DNA of 8,381 nt from DATIKM01 sp035477595 (GTDB taxonomy: Bacteria > Armatimonadota > Chthonomonadetes > Chthonomonadales > CAJBBX01): assembly GCA_035477595.1 (NCBI GenBank), contig DATIKM010000190.1:1-8381 (forward strand), read 5' to 3'. Each line of letters begins with the position of its first letter. Positions within the stretch are counted from its first letter, which is position 1. The position numbers were made by a program, and so were the translations under genes. This document shows, piece by piece, positions 1 to 6,338 of the stretch. The notes beneath the pieces are model-generated. The model saw nothing but the letters and a program-made list of their open reading frames with translations, ran no database searches and was not told the origin of the DNA.

Positions 1-1
1 C

Positions 2-832
2 GAGGTTGCGCGGCAGAAGCTCGCGCGGATCCCGGACCTCGACGCGATCGTGGTGGTCGACCAGGGCTCAGTCGTCGGCCTGCTGACGCGCCACGCGGTC
101 TGGCGGCGGATGCTCGAGACGCCCGCCCTCGTCGACGGGCCGGTGAGTGCTGTGATGGAGCGGCGCGTGCGCGTGGTCGAGGAGGACTGTTCGATCGAGG
201 AGGTCGCCCATCAGGTGGCGCTGCGCGAGTCGGAGCGTCGGCAGGACCACGTGGTGGTAGTACGCCGGGGCCAGTACGCCGGCATCGCTCCGTGGCACGC
301 CCTCCTCGAGGCAATGGTCACCCGACTGACGGTGCAGCGCCAGCACCTCGACCCTCTGAGCGGCCTTCCCGGACGAGTTCTCTTCGAGCAGGAGGCGAAC
401 CGACGGCTCAGTGAGGGCGGAGGTTGCGCCTTGGTCGCCGCCCAGATCGTGGGGATGCCCGCGCTGAACCACTGCCGCGGCGTCTCCGCAGGGGACGACC
501 TCATCCGCCGCCTCGGCAGGTGGCTGGACGAGTTGGTCGGCAGCGACCCTTCCGCCTACGCCGGCCACATGGGCGGCTGTGGCTTCCGCCTGCTTCTGGC
601 GGACGAAGGCGCGTCCGTCGTCTGCGAGGCGATGCGCCGCGCGTTCGCCGAGTTCGTGGGGCAGATCCAGGGCCGACCGGCGGCCGCCACCGCGGCGCCT
701 GCATGCACCCTCCGGGTGGTATGCCTCAGAAGCGCCGATCGGCGCGCTAGCACCATCGAAGCCGCGGAGCGGCTTCTGTGCTCCGCTCTCAATGCGGGCG
801 ACGAGCCGGACCAGGTCGCCGCGGCGGCCTGA
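2..832 (+). CDS. CBS-pair protein with degenerate GGDEF domain (5' end outside window)
   Basis: The frame is open from base 2 with no convincing start, so the gene begins upstream; 276 residues are visible, ending at TGA 830-832. Residues 1-105 look like the end of one CBS motif and a second one (AIVVVDQGSVVGLLTR at 15-30; DHVVVVRRGQYAGIAPW at 82-98). CBS pairs usually bind adenine nucleotides. Residues about 117-270 match a GGDEF (diguanylate cyclase) fold: DPLSGLPGR at 117-125 and AGDDLIRRLG at 163-172 are typical. The signature loop reads GGCGF (191-195), so the metal-binding acidic residue and the catalytic Glu are both lost. The upstream inhibitory RxxD position reads DPSA (182-185). I infer no cyclase activity and a sensory or binding role, perhaps after an EAL domain further upstream as in known EAL-CBS-GGDEF proteins; that part is not visible. 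The domain call is firm, the role is not. Confidence 0.85.
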   Translation, partial: EVARQKLARIPDLDAIVVVDQGSVVGLLTRHAVWRRMLETPALVDGPVSAVMERRVRVVEEDCSIEEVAHQVALRESERRQDHVVVVRRGQYAGIAPWHALLEAMVTRLTVQRQHLDPLSGLPGRVLFEQEANRRLSEGGGCALVAAQIVGMPALNHCRGVSAGDDLIRRLGRWLDELVGSDPSAYAGHMGGCGFRLLLADEGASVVCEAMRRAFAEFVGQIQGRPAAATAAPACTLRVVCLRSADRRASTIEAAERLLCSALNAGDEPDQVAAAA

Positions 833-851
833 TCGGCTGTCCGGAGGAAAG

Positions 852-881
852 CGGGGCAGCGGCGCGGAAACGCCTGCCCCG
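852..881 (+). terminator. GC-rich hairpin after the CBS/GGDEF gene, no T-tract
   Basis: CGGGGCAG (852-859) and CTGCCCCG (874-881) form a perfect 8-bp stem, and GCG (862-864) with CGC (871-873) can extend it after a 2-base bulge. It starts 20 bases after the stop codon, where a terminator or 3'-end stabilising hairpin is expected. No run of T follows, so intrinsic termination is uncertain. The position and stem are seen; the function is inferred. Confidence 0.4.
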
Positions 882-927
882 AGTGCCGTCGCTCCAGCGT
901 CCGGCGATGTGGCGGACACTTCATCCG

Positions 928-940
928 CGCCGTGACGGCG
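928..940. promoter_or_regulatory. 13-bp perfect palindrome, possible operator
   Basis: CGCCGT-G-ACGGCG is a perfect 6-bp inverted repeat around one central base, 68 bases upstream of the TIM-barrel gene start. It could be a protein-binding site or a short hairpin. In GC-rich DNA a palindrome of this size can occur by chance. No convincing -35/-10 pair was found in this gap. Confidence 0.2.
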
Positions 941-993
941 TCCAGAACGCTGCGGCCCTCACCTGCGACGCGCTCGACAGGTCGCGCTCCCGC

Positions 994-1001
994 GGGAGGA
1001 G
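994..1001 (+). promoter_or_regulatory. Strong ribosome binding site for the TIM-barrel gene
   Basis: GGGAGGAG lies 6 bases upstream of ATG 1008. This decides between ATG 1008 and the in-frame ATG 1041, which has only weak purine content upstream. Confidence 0.8.
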
Positions 1002-1007
1002 CCACAT

Positions 1008-3314
1008 ATGGTGCATTGCGCTCTGATCGGAGTCCTCGCCATGGCCACCGCCGAGCTGCCCTCTGGCGCGGCCACCGCCGCGCTTGAGCTGCCCTCTGGT
1101 GCGGCGCCCCCCGCGCTCACCGTGCGCCACTTTCCGGATCGCCTCCACGCTTTCGTGTGGCGCAACTGGTCGCTGGTCCCCGCCGCGCGCATGGCCGGCG
1201 TCGTAGGCGCCACCTCGGACGACATCCGGCGTATCGGGCGCTCGATGGGCCTCCAGGGGCCGCCGCGCATCACACGGGATATGGAGCGGCGCTCCTACAT
1301 CACGGTCATCCGGCGCAACTGGCACCTGCTGCCCTACGACCAGCTCCTCGACCTCCTCGGTTGGACGGAGCGGCAACTGGCGTTCACGCTGCGGGAGGAC
1401 GACTTCCTCTTCATCAAGCTCGGCAGTCTGAAGCCGCGCTGCGAGCCCCTGCGCTACCAGGCGCCGGACGCGACGGCGCGCGCCGCGGCCCGGCGCATCG
1501 CCGAGCGCATGCGCACTGTGTTTCCCGAGGGCGTGGGTACCACCCGTGAGCCGCACTTCCAGTTCGTCCGCGACCTCTCCTCGCGCAGTCGAGCGCCCGC
1601 CGAACGGCTCGCGGGCCCGTCGCGCTTCCAGCCACGGTTCTGCTACTCCTACTTCGCCCTCTTCGGCGATCCCCTCGCGCCGGGCGCCGTCGACTCATAC
1701 CCGGACGGCTACCTGGCCCGCATGGCCGCCTCCGGCGTCGACGGCATCTGGCTGCATGCGGTGCTCTACAAGCTGGCGCCCTTCCCATGGGACCCCGCGC
1801 TCTCTGAGGGAGCCGACGCGCGGCTGGCGTCGCTCCGCAGGCTGGTTCAGCGCGCCAGCCGCCACGGCATTGGCGTGTACCTCTACCTGAACGAGCCGCG
1901 CACCATGCCGCTTCGCTTCTTCGAGAGGCACCCCGGTCTGCGGGGAGTTCAGAGCGGCGACCATGCGACCCTATGCACGAGCGTGCCTGAGGTACGTGCG
2001 TTCCTCACATCGGCGGTTGAGCGGATATGCCGCGCGGCGCCCGGCCTGGCCGGCCTGTTCACCATCACTGCGTCGGAGAACCTCACGAACTGCTGGTCGC
2101 ACTCGCAGGGGGCTCAGTGTCCGCGGTGCTCGCAGCGCGCTCCGCACGAAGTGATCGCGGAGCTCCATACGGCGCTCCGTGACGGCATCGCACGGTCCGG
2201 CTCACATGCGCGGCTTATCGCCTGGGACTGGGGCTGGCCAGACGCCTGGGCGGAGCCCCTCATCGGCGCGCTGCCCGACGGGACCGCTCTGATGAGCGTG
2301 AGCGAGTGGAACCTGCCGATCGAACGAGGCGGCGTGCGAACGGAGGTAGGCGAGTACTCGCTCTCGGCGATCGGTCCCGGGCCGCGAGCGACGCGACACT
2401 GGGAGCTGGCGCGCAGGCGCGGGCTTCCCGCGTTCGCGAAGATCCAGGCGGCGAACACGTGGGAGATGTCGGCGGTGCCCTACGTTCCCGCGGTCGAGAA
2501 CACCGCCCTCCACGCCGCCGCGCTGCGCACGGCAGGCATCAGCGGCGTCATGCTGGGATGGACCCTCGGGGGCTACCCGTCGCCCAACATCGGGGTCGTC
2601 GCGAGGCTTGGGGCGACCGACGAGTCGCCGCGCGAAGCGATGTTGGCCGTGGCGCGGCAGCGCTACGGCGATGCATCGGCGCCGGGCGTCGTGGACGCGT
2701 GGCGCCTCATGAGCGAGGCATTCCGGGAGTTCCCGTTCCACATCGGGGTGGTCTACACGTCGCCGCACCAGTCCGGGCCTGCGAACCTGCTGTGGGAGAG
2801 CCCAACGGGTTACGCCGCAACGATGGTGGGCATCGCCTACGACGATCTGGATGCCTGGCGGGCAGTCTATCCGCCCGAGGTGTACATCCGCCAGATGGAC
2901 CTTGTGGCCGAGGGGTTCTCGCGCGGCGCCGCGATGCTCGCGGCGCTCGAGCGGGACGCGCCGGAGGTACACCGACGGGCGCTGCGGCGCGAGCGTGGCT
3001 TGGCGGACACGGTGCGGCTCCACATGCGCAGCGCCGCGAATCAGGCACGCTTTGTGATGGCCCGGCGCGCTCTGGCGGCCGCTCAGGACGCAGCGTCGGC
3101 CGCTGGGCCTCTCGCGGAGCTCGAGCGCGTGCTGAGGGAGGAGGCGGTCCTGGCGGCCGACCTATACCGCGTGCAGTCCGCCGACTCCCGCGTCGGCTAC
3201 GAGGCCACGAACCACTACTTCTACGTACCGCTCGACCTGGCCGAGAAGGTGCTGAACTGCTACGACCTGTTGGAGAGGTGGCTGCCAGAGGAGCGACGCC
3301 GCCGCGGGCTCTGA
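1008..3314 (+). CDS. TIM-barrel glycoside-hydrolase-like protein with duplicated N-terminal HTH-like motif
   Basis: A 768-residue protein, probably acting on a glycan or glycoside; the substrate is unknown. A short hydrophobic stretch (residues 4-15) lacks a positively charged n-region, so export is doubtful. Two 11-residue ELPSG repeats follow (16-37). Residues 50-82 and 101-133 are two copies of an HTH-like motif (RNW-x-L-x-P, then G and T at matching places), offset by exactly 51 residues. From about 210 to 540 the pattern is a (beta/alpha)8 barrel: FCYSYFALFGD (211-221), GVDGIWLH (243-250), GVYLYLNEPR (289-298), TITASENLTNC (352-362), AWDWGWPDAW (405-414), SVSEWN (430-435), KIQAANTWE (478-486), GVMLGWTLGGY (513-523). 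This resembles GH20-like or unclassified hydrolase families. E296, E357, E433 and E486 sit at strand ends as candidate catalytic acids. C362, H365, C371 and C374 form a possible metal site. Residues 560-768 are mainly helical. The RBS at 994-1001 supports this start. Confidence 0.8.
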   Translation: MVHCALIGVLAMATAELPSGAATAALELPSGAAPPALTVRHFPDRLHAFVWRNWSLVPAARMAGVVGATSDDIRRIGRSMGLQGPPRITRDMERRSYITVIRRNWHLLPYDQLLDLLGWTERQLAFTLREDDFLFIKLGSLKPRCEPLRYQAPDATARAAARRIAERMRTVFPEGVGTTREPHFQFVRDLSSRSRAPAERLAGPSRFQPRFCYSYFALFGDPLAPGAVDSYPDGYLARMAASGVDGIWLHAVLYKLAPFPWDPALSEGADARLASLRRLVQRASRHGIGVYLYLNEPRTMPLRFFERHPGLRGVQSGDHATLCTSVPEVRAFLTSAVERICRAAPGLAGLFTITASENLTNCWSHSQGAQCPRCSQRAPHEVIAELHTALRDGIARSGSHARLIAWDWGWPDAWAEPLIGALPDGTALMSVSEWNLPIERGGVRTEVGEYSLSAIGPGPRATRHWELARRRGLPAFAKIQAANTWEMSAVPYVPAVENTALHAAALRTAGISGVMLGWTLGGYPSPNIGVVARLGATDESPREAMLAVARQRYGDASAPGVVDAWRLMSEAFREFPFHIGVVYTSPHQSGPANLLWESPTGYAATMVGIAYDDLDAWRAVYPPEVYIRQMDLVAEGFSRGAAMLAALERDAPEVHRRALRRERGLADTVRLHMRSAANQARFVMARRALAAAQDAASAAGPLAELERVLREEAVLAADLYRVQSADSRVGYEATNHYFYVPLDLAEKVLNCYDLLERWLPEERRRRGL
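1053..1105 (+). repeat. Tandem 33-base repeat inside the gene start
   Basis: GAGCTGCCCTCTGGCGCGGC (1053-1072) recurs at 1086-1105 with one change. The 33-base period encodes ELPSGAATAAL then ELPSGAAPPAL. It looks like a recent in-frame duplication forming a flexible Ala/Pro linker before the first HTH-like motif. Confidence 0.85.
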
Positions 3315-3326
3315 CGGTCGGGCGGC

Positions 3327-3743
3327 CTACCGGGCGCCGGGCGGGAGCGCGGGGCCTGCGGCCCCCTCGGCCGCGAGCCCCGCGGAGAAGCCAGGCGCAC
3401 CGCTGGGCATCGCGCCCGCCGGCAGGGCCGTCTCTGTGCTCAGCCGGATCGTGACATCGGCGGGCAGCGCGAGGCCCGCCTCGGCCTCGACCGCCTTCAC
3501 GATCCCCACGCCGACGGGGCATGCAGAGTGTCTGCAGTGCTTCCGCGCGAGCTCCAGGGCCCTCGGGCCGAGCCCGCTGTGCGACATCTCCCGCAGCGGA
3601 TCGACCTCCACGAGCTCCTCAGCCAGGCGCCGGCACCCTGGGCACTCGCTCTCAATGCGGACGTGGCAGACCTCGCCCACGAGCCGCGCCTCCACCACCG
3701 TACGCAGGCCGCAGACGCCTGCGTGTATCTCTGCCCTGGTCAT
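3327..3743 (-). CDS. DUF6951-like small six-cysteine protein
   Basis: A 138-residue protein of unknown function. Its core (1-100) matches my memory of the DUF6951 family: MTRAEIHAGVCG at the start, then RIESECPGCRRLAEEL (29-44), VDPL (47-50), a helix with ELARKHC (64-70), and CPVGVGIVKAVEAEAGLALP (75-94). Cysteines are at 11, 26, 34, 37, 70 and 75; the CPGC pair and the separated partners suggest a metal or Fe-S site, which is inference. After residue 102 it becomes an Ala/Gly/Pro tail that overlaps a large hairpin in the DNA. I prefer ATG 3743: AGGGAG (3754-3749) sits 5 bases before it, whereas the in-frame GTG at 3749 would overlap that site. It is the last gene of the minus cluster, 62 bases after the isocitrate dehydrogenase, and ends 12 bases from the convergent TIM-barrel gene. 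Family assignment from memory, moderately sure. Confidence 0.7.
   Translation of the reverse strand: MTRAEIHAGVCGLRTVVEARLVGEVCHVRIESECPGCRRLAEELVEVDPLREMSHSGLGPRALELARKHCRHSACPVGVGIVKAVEAEAGLALPADVTIRLSTETALPAGAMPSGAPGFSAGLAAEGAAGPALPPGAR
3348..3384. terminator. Large two-part GC hairpin between convergent genes
   Basis: CGCGGGGC (3348-3355) pairs with GCCCCGCG (3377-3384), and inside it GCGGCC (3358-3363) pairs with GGCCGC (3369-3374). A 2x2 internal loop separates the two stems and the apical loop is CCCTC, so 14 pairs form in total. It starts 33 bases after the TGA of the plus-strand TIM-barrel gene and lies within the last codons (about residues 120-132) of the minus-strand DUF6951-like gene. 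It could end plus-strand transcription, but there is no T-tract on either side. Confidence 0.45.
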
Positions 3744-3748
3744 TCGCA

Positions 3749-3754
3749 CTCCCT
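3749..3754 (-). promoter_or_regulatory. Ribosome binding site deciding the DUF6951-like start
   Basis: On the minus strand AGGGAG is followed by 5 bases and then ATG 3743-3741. This spacing rules against the GTG two codons earlier, which would begin inside the site. Confidence 0.6.
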
Positions 3755-3805
3755 GCGTAGAGCGGCTGGGCTTCCGCGGGACGACGGCGCTGCGCCCGGC
3801 CCGGG

Positions 3806-5272
3806 TCAGTCCTCGCCCTGCGCCCTGGTGTAGCCGGCTGCTCCGTCAAACTCCTGAAGCTTCTCTACGTGCATCCAGGCCAGGTGTGCGCCGATCCGGC
3901 CCAGCAGATCCAGTATCTGCTCGGTTGTGGCGTCGCTGGCGGCATCCCTGAGCACGTAGCGGCATCGGTAGTGGTCGACGCAGTCCGTGATGGCTCCCGC
4001 GGGCGGGTAGACGCGCGTGCCGCGGTTCGAAACCATCTTGAGGGCGAACGCCGATCCGCCGGCACACGCCTCCGCGACGGGCCCGAGCTGCTCCGGCAGA
4101 AGGCCGGTCTCCACGAAGACGTCGACGCCACAGACGCGGCGCGCGCCGGGGCGCACCGTGACCGGGTCCGCGGGCGTCTGCGGGAGCTCGATGGCGCGGT
4201 ACTGGCGGGTCCGCACCGTCGAAGGCGCATTGCCCAGATTGGCGATGATGGCGTCCGTGTAGGCGGTCGTGCTCGCGCCCCGGTCGTACCCGACCACGTC
4301 GCCCGTCCGGACCTTGCCCTCCTCAAGCGTGACGAGGAGCGCGTTCTCGGCGAGGGCGGCGGCGTCGAACTCGCCCAGGTGACGCAGCATCATGATGGCG
4401 GAGCCGATCACTGCGGTCGGATTGATCACGTTCTTGCCGGCGTACTTCGGGGCAGAGCCGTGCACGGCCTCGAAGATGGCGACCTCGGCCCCGATGTTGG
4501 CGGAAGGCGCGAAGCCCAGACCTCCCACGAGCGCAGATGCCAGGTCGCTCAGGATATCGCCGTTCATGTTCGTGGTAACGATCACGTCGAACTGCTCAGG
4601 CCGCTTGACCAGCTGATGAGCGCAGTTGTCGACGATGATGTGCCACGACTCGATGTCCGGATACTCGGGTGCCACAGCCTCGAAGGTGCGCTTGAGCATG
4701 CCCTCGGTCATCTTCATGATGTTCGACTTCGTGGCGCACGCCACGCTCCGGCGGCCTTCGGCGCGCGCGAACTCGAAGGCGAAGCGAGCGATCTTCTCGC
4801 ATCCCTTTCGCGAGATGAGCTTCAGGCACTGCGCCACGCCGGGCGTCTGCAGATGCTCGATGCCCGCGTAGAGGTCCTCGACGTTCTCTCGCACCACCAC
4901 CAGGTCGATGCCCCGACCCGAGTACGGGGTCGGAACGCCAGGGTGCTCGCGGACCGGGCGCACGTTGGCATAGGTCTCGAAGAGCTTGCGGAGGGTGACG
5001 TTCGCGCTCTTTTCGCCGAAGCCGACCGGCGTCTCCAGCGGGCCCTTCAGCACGACGCGCGTGCGACTGATCGACTCGATCGTCTCCTGGGGAACTCCGG
5101 AGGGCAGCCCCTGGCGGAAGACGGAGGCGCCGGCATGGCGCACCTCCCACTCCAGACGGGCGCCCGCTGCGTCCACCAGGCGCACAGCCGACTCGACGCA
5201 CTCCGGCCCGATCCCGTCGCCGGGGATGAGAGTGACCAGCCGGTTGACCGCATCGGTGACACGCGACGCCAT
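3806..5272 (-). CDS. icd: NADP-dependent isocitrate dehydrogenase, long Thermus-like form
   Basis: Oxidative decarboxylation of isocitrate to 2-oxoglutarate in the cytosolic TCA cycle. The 488 residues comprise a decarboxylating dehydrogenase fold (about 10-350) and a C-terminal extension (about 355-480) as in the Thermus/Rickettsia type. Visible motifs: LIPGDGIGPE (15-24), KGPLETP (76-82), substrate loop S89/N91 with R95 and R105, RENVEDLYAGIE (128-139), catalytic lysine K182 in TKSNIMKMTEG, and metal-binding aspartates D215, D239 and D243 (NMNGDILSD, 235-243). The cofactor loop HGSAPKYAGK (271-280) has K276-Y277, matching K344-Y345 of the E. coli NADP enzyme rather than the Asp-Ile of NAD-type enzymes, so NADP is predicted. 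3-Isopropylmalate and homoisocitrate dehydrogenases are related, but the SxN loop and extension favour isocitrate. The ATG start has GGAG at 5285-5282, 9 bases upstream. No key residue appears lost. Confidence 0.95.
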   Translation of the reverse strand: MASRVTDAVNRLVTLIPGDGIGPECVESAVRLVDAAGARLEWEVRHAGASVFRQGLPSGVPQETIESISRTRVVLKGPLETPVGFGEKSANVTLRKLFETYANVRPVREHPGVPTPYSGRGIDLVVVRENVEDLYAGIEHLQTPGVAQCLKLISRKGCEKIARFAFEFARAEGRRSVACATKSNIMKMTEGMLKRTFEAVAPEYPDIESWHIIVDNCAHQLVKRPEQFDVIVTTNMNGDILSDLASALVGGLGFAPSANIGAEVAIFEAVHGSAPKYAGKNVINPTAVIGSAIMMLRHLGEFDAAALAENALLVTLEEGKVRTGDVVGYDRGASTTAYTDAIIANLGNAPSTVRTRQYRAIELPQTPADPVTVRPGARRVCGVDVFVETGLLPEQLGPVAEACAGGSAFALKMVSNRGTRVYPPAGAITDCVDHYRCRYVLRDAASDATTEQILDLLGRIGAHLAWMHVEKLQEFDGAAGYTRAQGED

Positions 5273-5327
5273 GGTTCCCGTCTCCAGTTCTCGCGCCTGG
5301 ACGTAGGGGCGCCCGGCGGCTCGTGCG

Positions 5328-5333
5328 ATTGTA
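5328..5333 (-). promoter_or_regulatory. Possible -10 box upstream of icd
   Basis: TACAAT on the minus strand (5 of 6 to TATAAT) lies 55 bases before the icd start, in the 96-base gap between genes. No acceptable -35 is seen at 16-18 bases and there is no TG extension. It may allow separate expression of icd and the DUF6951-like gene; chance occurrence is quite possible. Confidence 0.25.
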
Positions 5334-5368
5334 CCCGTGAGCCAGGGGTATCGCGGGGCGTAAGCCAG

Positions 5369-6304
5369 CTACTCGAGCCGGTCGAGGACCTGCTCGACGA
5401 ACTCGCCCGGGGGCCTGAAGTGGAGCGCGTCGTCGCGGATCTCGATGGGCAGATGGAGGAGGCTGCCGTCGGGCCGCCACCAGTAGAGGCCCGGGCTCAC
5501 GGAGCCTGGGCCGTCGGCGTGCAGCCCACGCGCGGCCAGCGAGAGCACCGAGATGGAGGCCACTACTGACGCGTCGCGGATGCCCGCATAGAGCACGGTG
5601 TGGCGCGTGGGGATGGCGACGATCGCGCCCATGTCGGGCGGCGGGATGAGATAGCGGTCCAGCATGAGCGCGTGGGTGGCGGTAAAGAAGCTCTCCCCCA
5701 CAAGCGCCGTGGCCTGGATAGAAGGCGCCGGCTCAAAGGGCTGCTCCATGACCCGTCCCTCGGACCACACGTTGTCGAGGGCCTGCTCGAACAACGCCTC
5801 GGGTCCGGTCCCCCAGCGCTCGAGCGCCTCCGGGCGCACCGTCACCACGGTCTGGGGCAGATCGTAGGTAAGCGCCGCGATGATTCCATCGGCCACCGGG
5901 AAGGCAACAAGGTCGGCCTCGGTGTAGTCGACGGGGTAGAGCCGCACTTTGAGAACCGGGCGCGCCCGGTCGAAGTCCGCCTCGAGCGCTTCCTGACCAC
6001 CCGCCTCGAAGGGGTCCACCGCCTGGCTGAGCGCCTGGAAGTGCCGGGCGACGATCTCCGGCCACTCCCCGGGGTCGCCAACGGCGTGGCACATCTGGGC
6101 CAGGTTCGTGAGCCCGAGGGCGCTCTCCGCGTCGCCCGACTCGAGGTAGACGACACCGCTTGGAGCGTCGATGCGGTATGCCCGGCCCGTCGACTCGAGC
6201 GCGGCGCACACCACCTCGATGAAGCGGCGCCACTCCGCGGCCGAGAAGAAGACCGACCATTCCGGCTTGGGGTGGCTGGCTTGCCCGCTCGCTTCGTCGG
6301 TCAC
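5369..6304 (-). CDS. DUF1444/YtpQ-like protein
   Basis: A 311-residue protein of unknown function, with no signal peptide or membrane segment, so probably cytoplasmic. The central and C-terminal parts follow the order of the Bacillus YtpQ (DUF1444/UPF0354) family: VLKVRLYPVDY (118-127), AALTYDLPQTVVTVRPEALERWG (part at 143-165), a helix with ALFEQALDNVW (170-180), VGESFFTATHALMLDRYLI (202-220), then the strand pair GAIVAIPTRHTVLYAGIRD (226-244) followed by VVASISVLSLAARG. The N-terminal third (1-115) is less conserved. The start is GTG 6304, chosen because GGGAGGG lies 7 bases upstream and because an earlier start would run into the glycosidase gene, which ends at 6339. It sits between the glycosidase (34-base gap) and icd, probably co-transcribed. 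The family call is from memory of the sequence pattern and moderately sure. Confidence 0.65.
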   Translation of the reverse strand: MTDEASGQASHPKPEWSVFFSAAEWRRFIEVVCAALESTGRAYRIDAPSGVVYLESGDAESALGLTNLAQMCHAVGDPGEWPEIVARHFQALSQAVDPFEAGGQEALEADFDRARPVLKVRLYPVDYTEADLVAFPVADGIIAALTYDLPQTVVTVRPEALERWGTGPEALFEQALDNVWSEGRVMEQPFEPAPSIQATALVGESFFTATHALMLDRYLIPPPDMGAIVAIPTRHTVLYAGIRDASVVASISVLSLAARGLHADGPGSVSPGLYWWRPDGSLLHLPIEIRDDALHFRPPGEFVEQVLDRLE

Positions 6305-6311
6305 TGTCGCG

Positions 6312-6318
6312 CCCTCCC
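6312..6318 (-). promoter_or_regulatory. Ribosome binding site deciding a GTG start
   Basis: GGGAGGG on the minus strand is 7 bases before GTG 6304-6302. It fixes the DUF1444-like start in a frame that stays open far upstream, to 6649, through the end of the glycosidase gene. Confidence 0.7.
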
Positions 6319-6338
6319 GGCCCACGCCTGCGGCGACC

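Noticed and set aside
68..919. A 283-codon minus-strand open frame opposite the CBS/GGDEF gene
   Set aside because: Antisense shadow; the plus strand has clear CBS and GGDEF patterns.
921..1556. A 211-codon minus-strand open frame over the start of the TIM-barrel gene
   Set aside because: Antisense to the strong ribosome binding site and the conserved RNW motifs; no recognisable protein features.
2306..3454. A 382-codon plus-strand open frame within the TIM-barrel gene
   Set aside because: Alternative frame of a gene with clear domain structure; the translation is Arg/Gly/Ala-rich with no motif.
3869..5569. A 566-codon plus-strand open frame opposite isocitrate dehydrogenase
   Set aside because: It is antisense to a fully recognisable enzyme, rich in Arg/His/Asp and lacks family motifs. 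Long antisense frames are common in GC-rich coding DNA.
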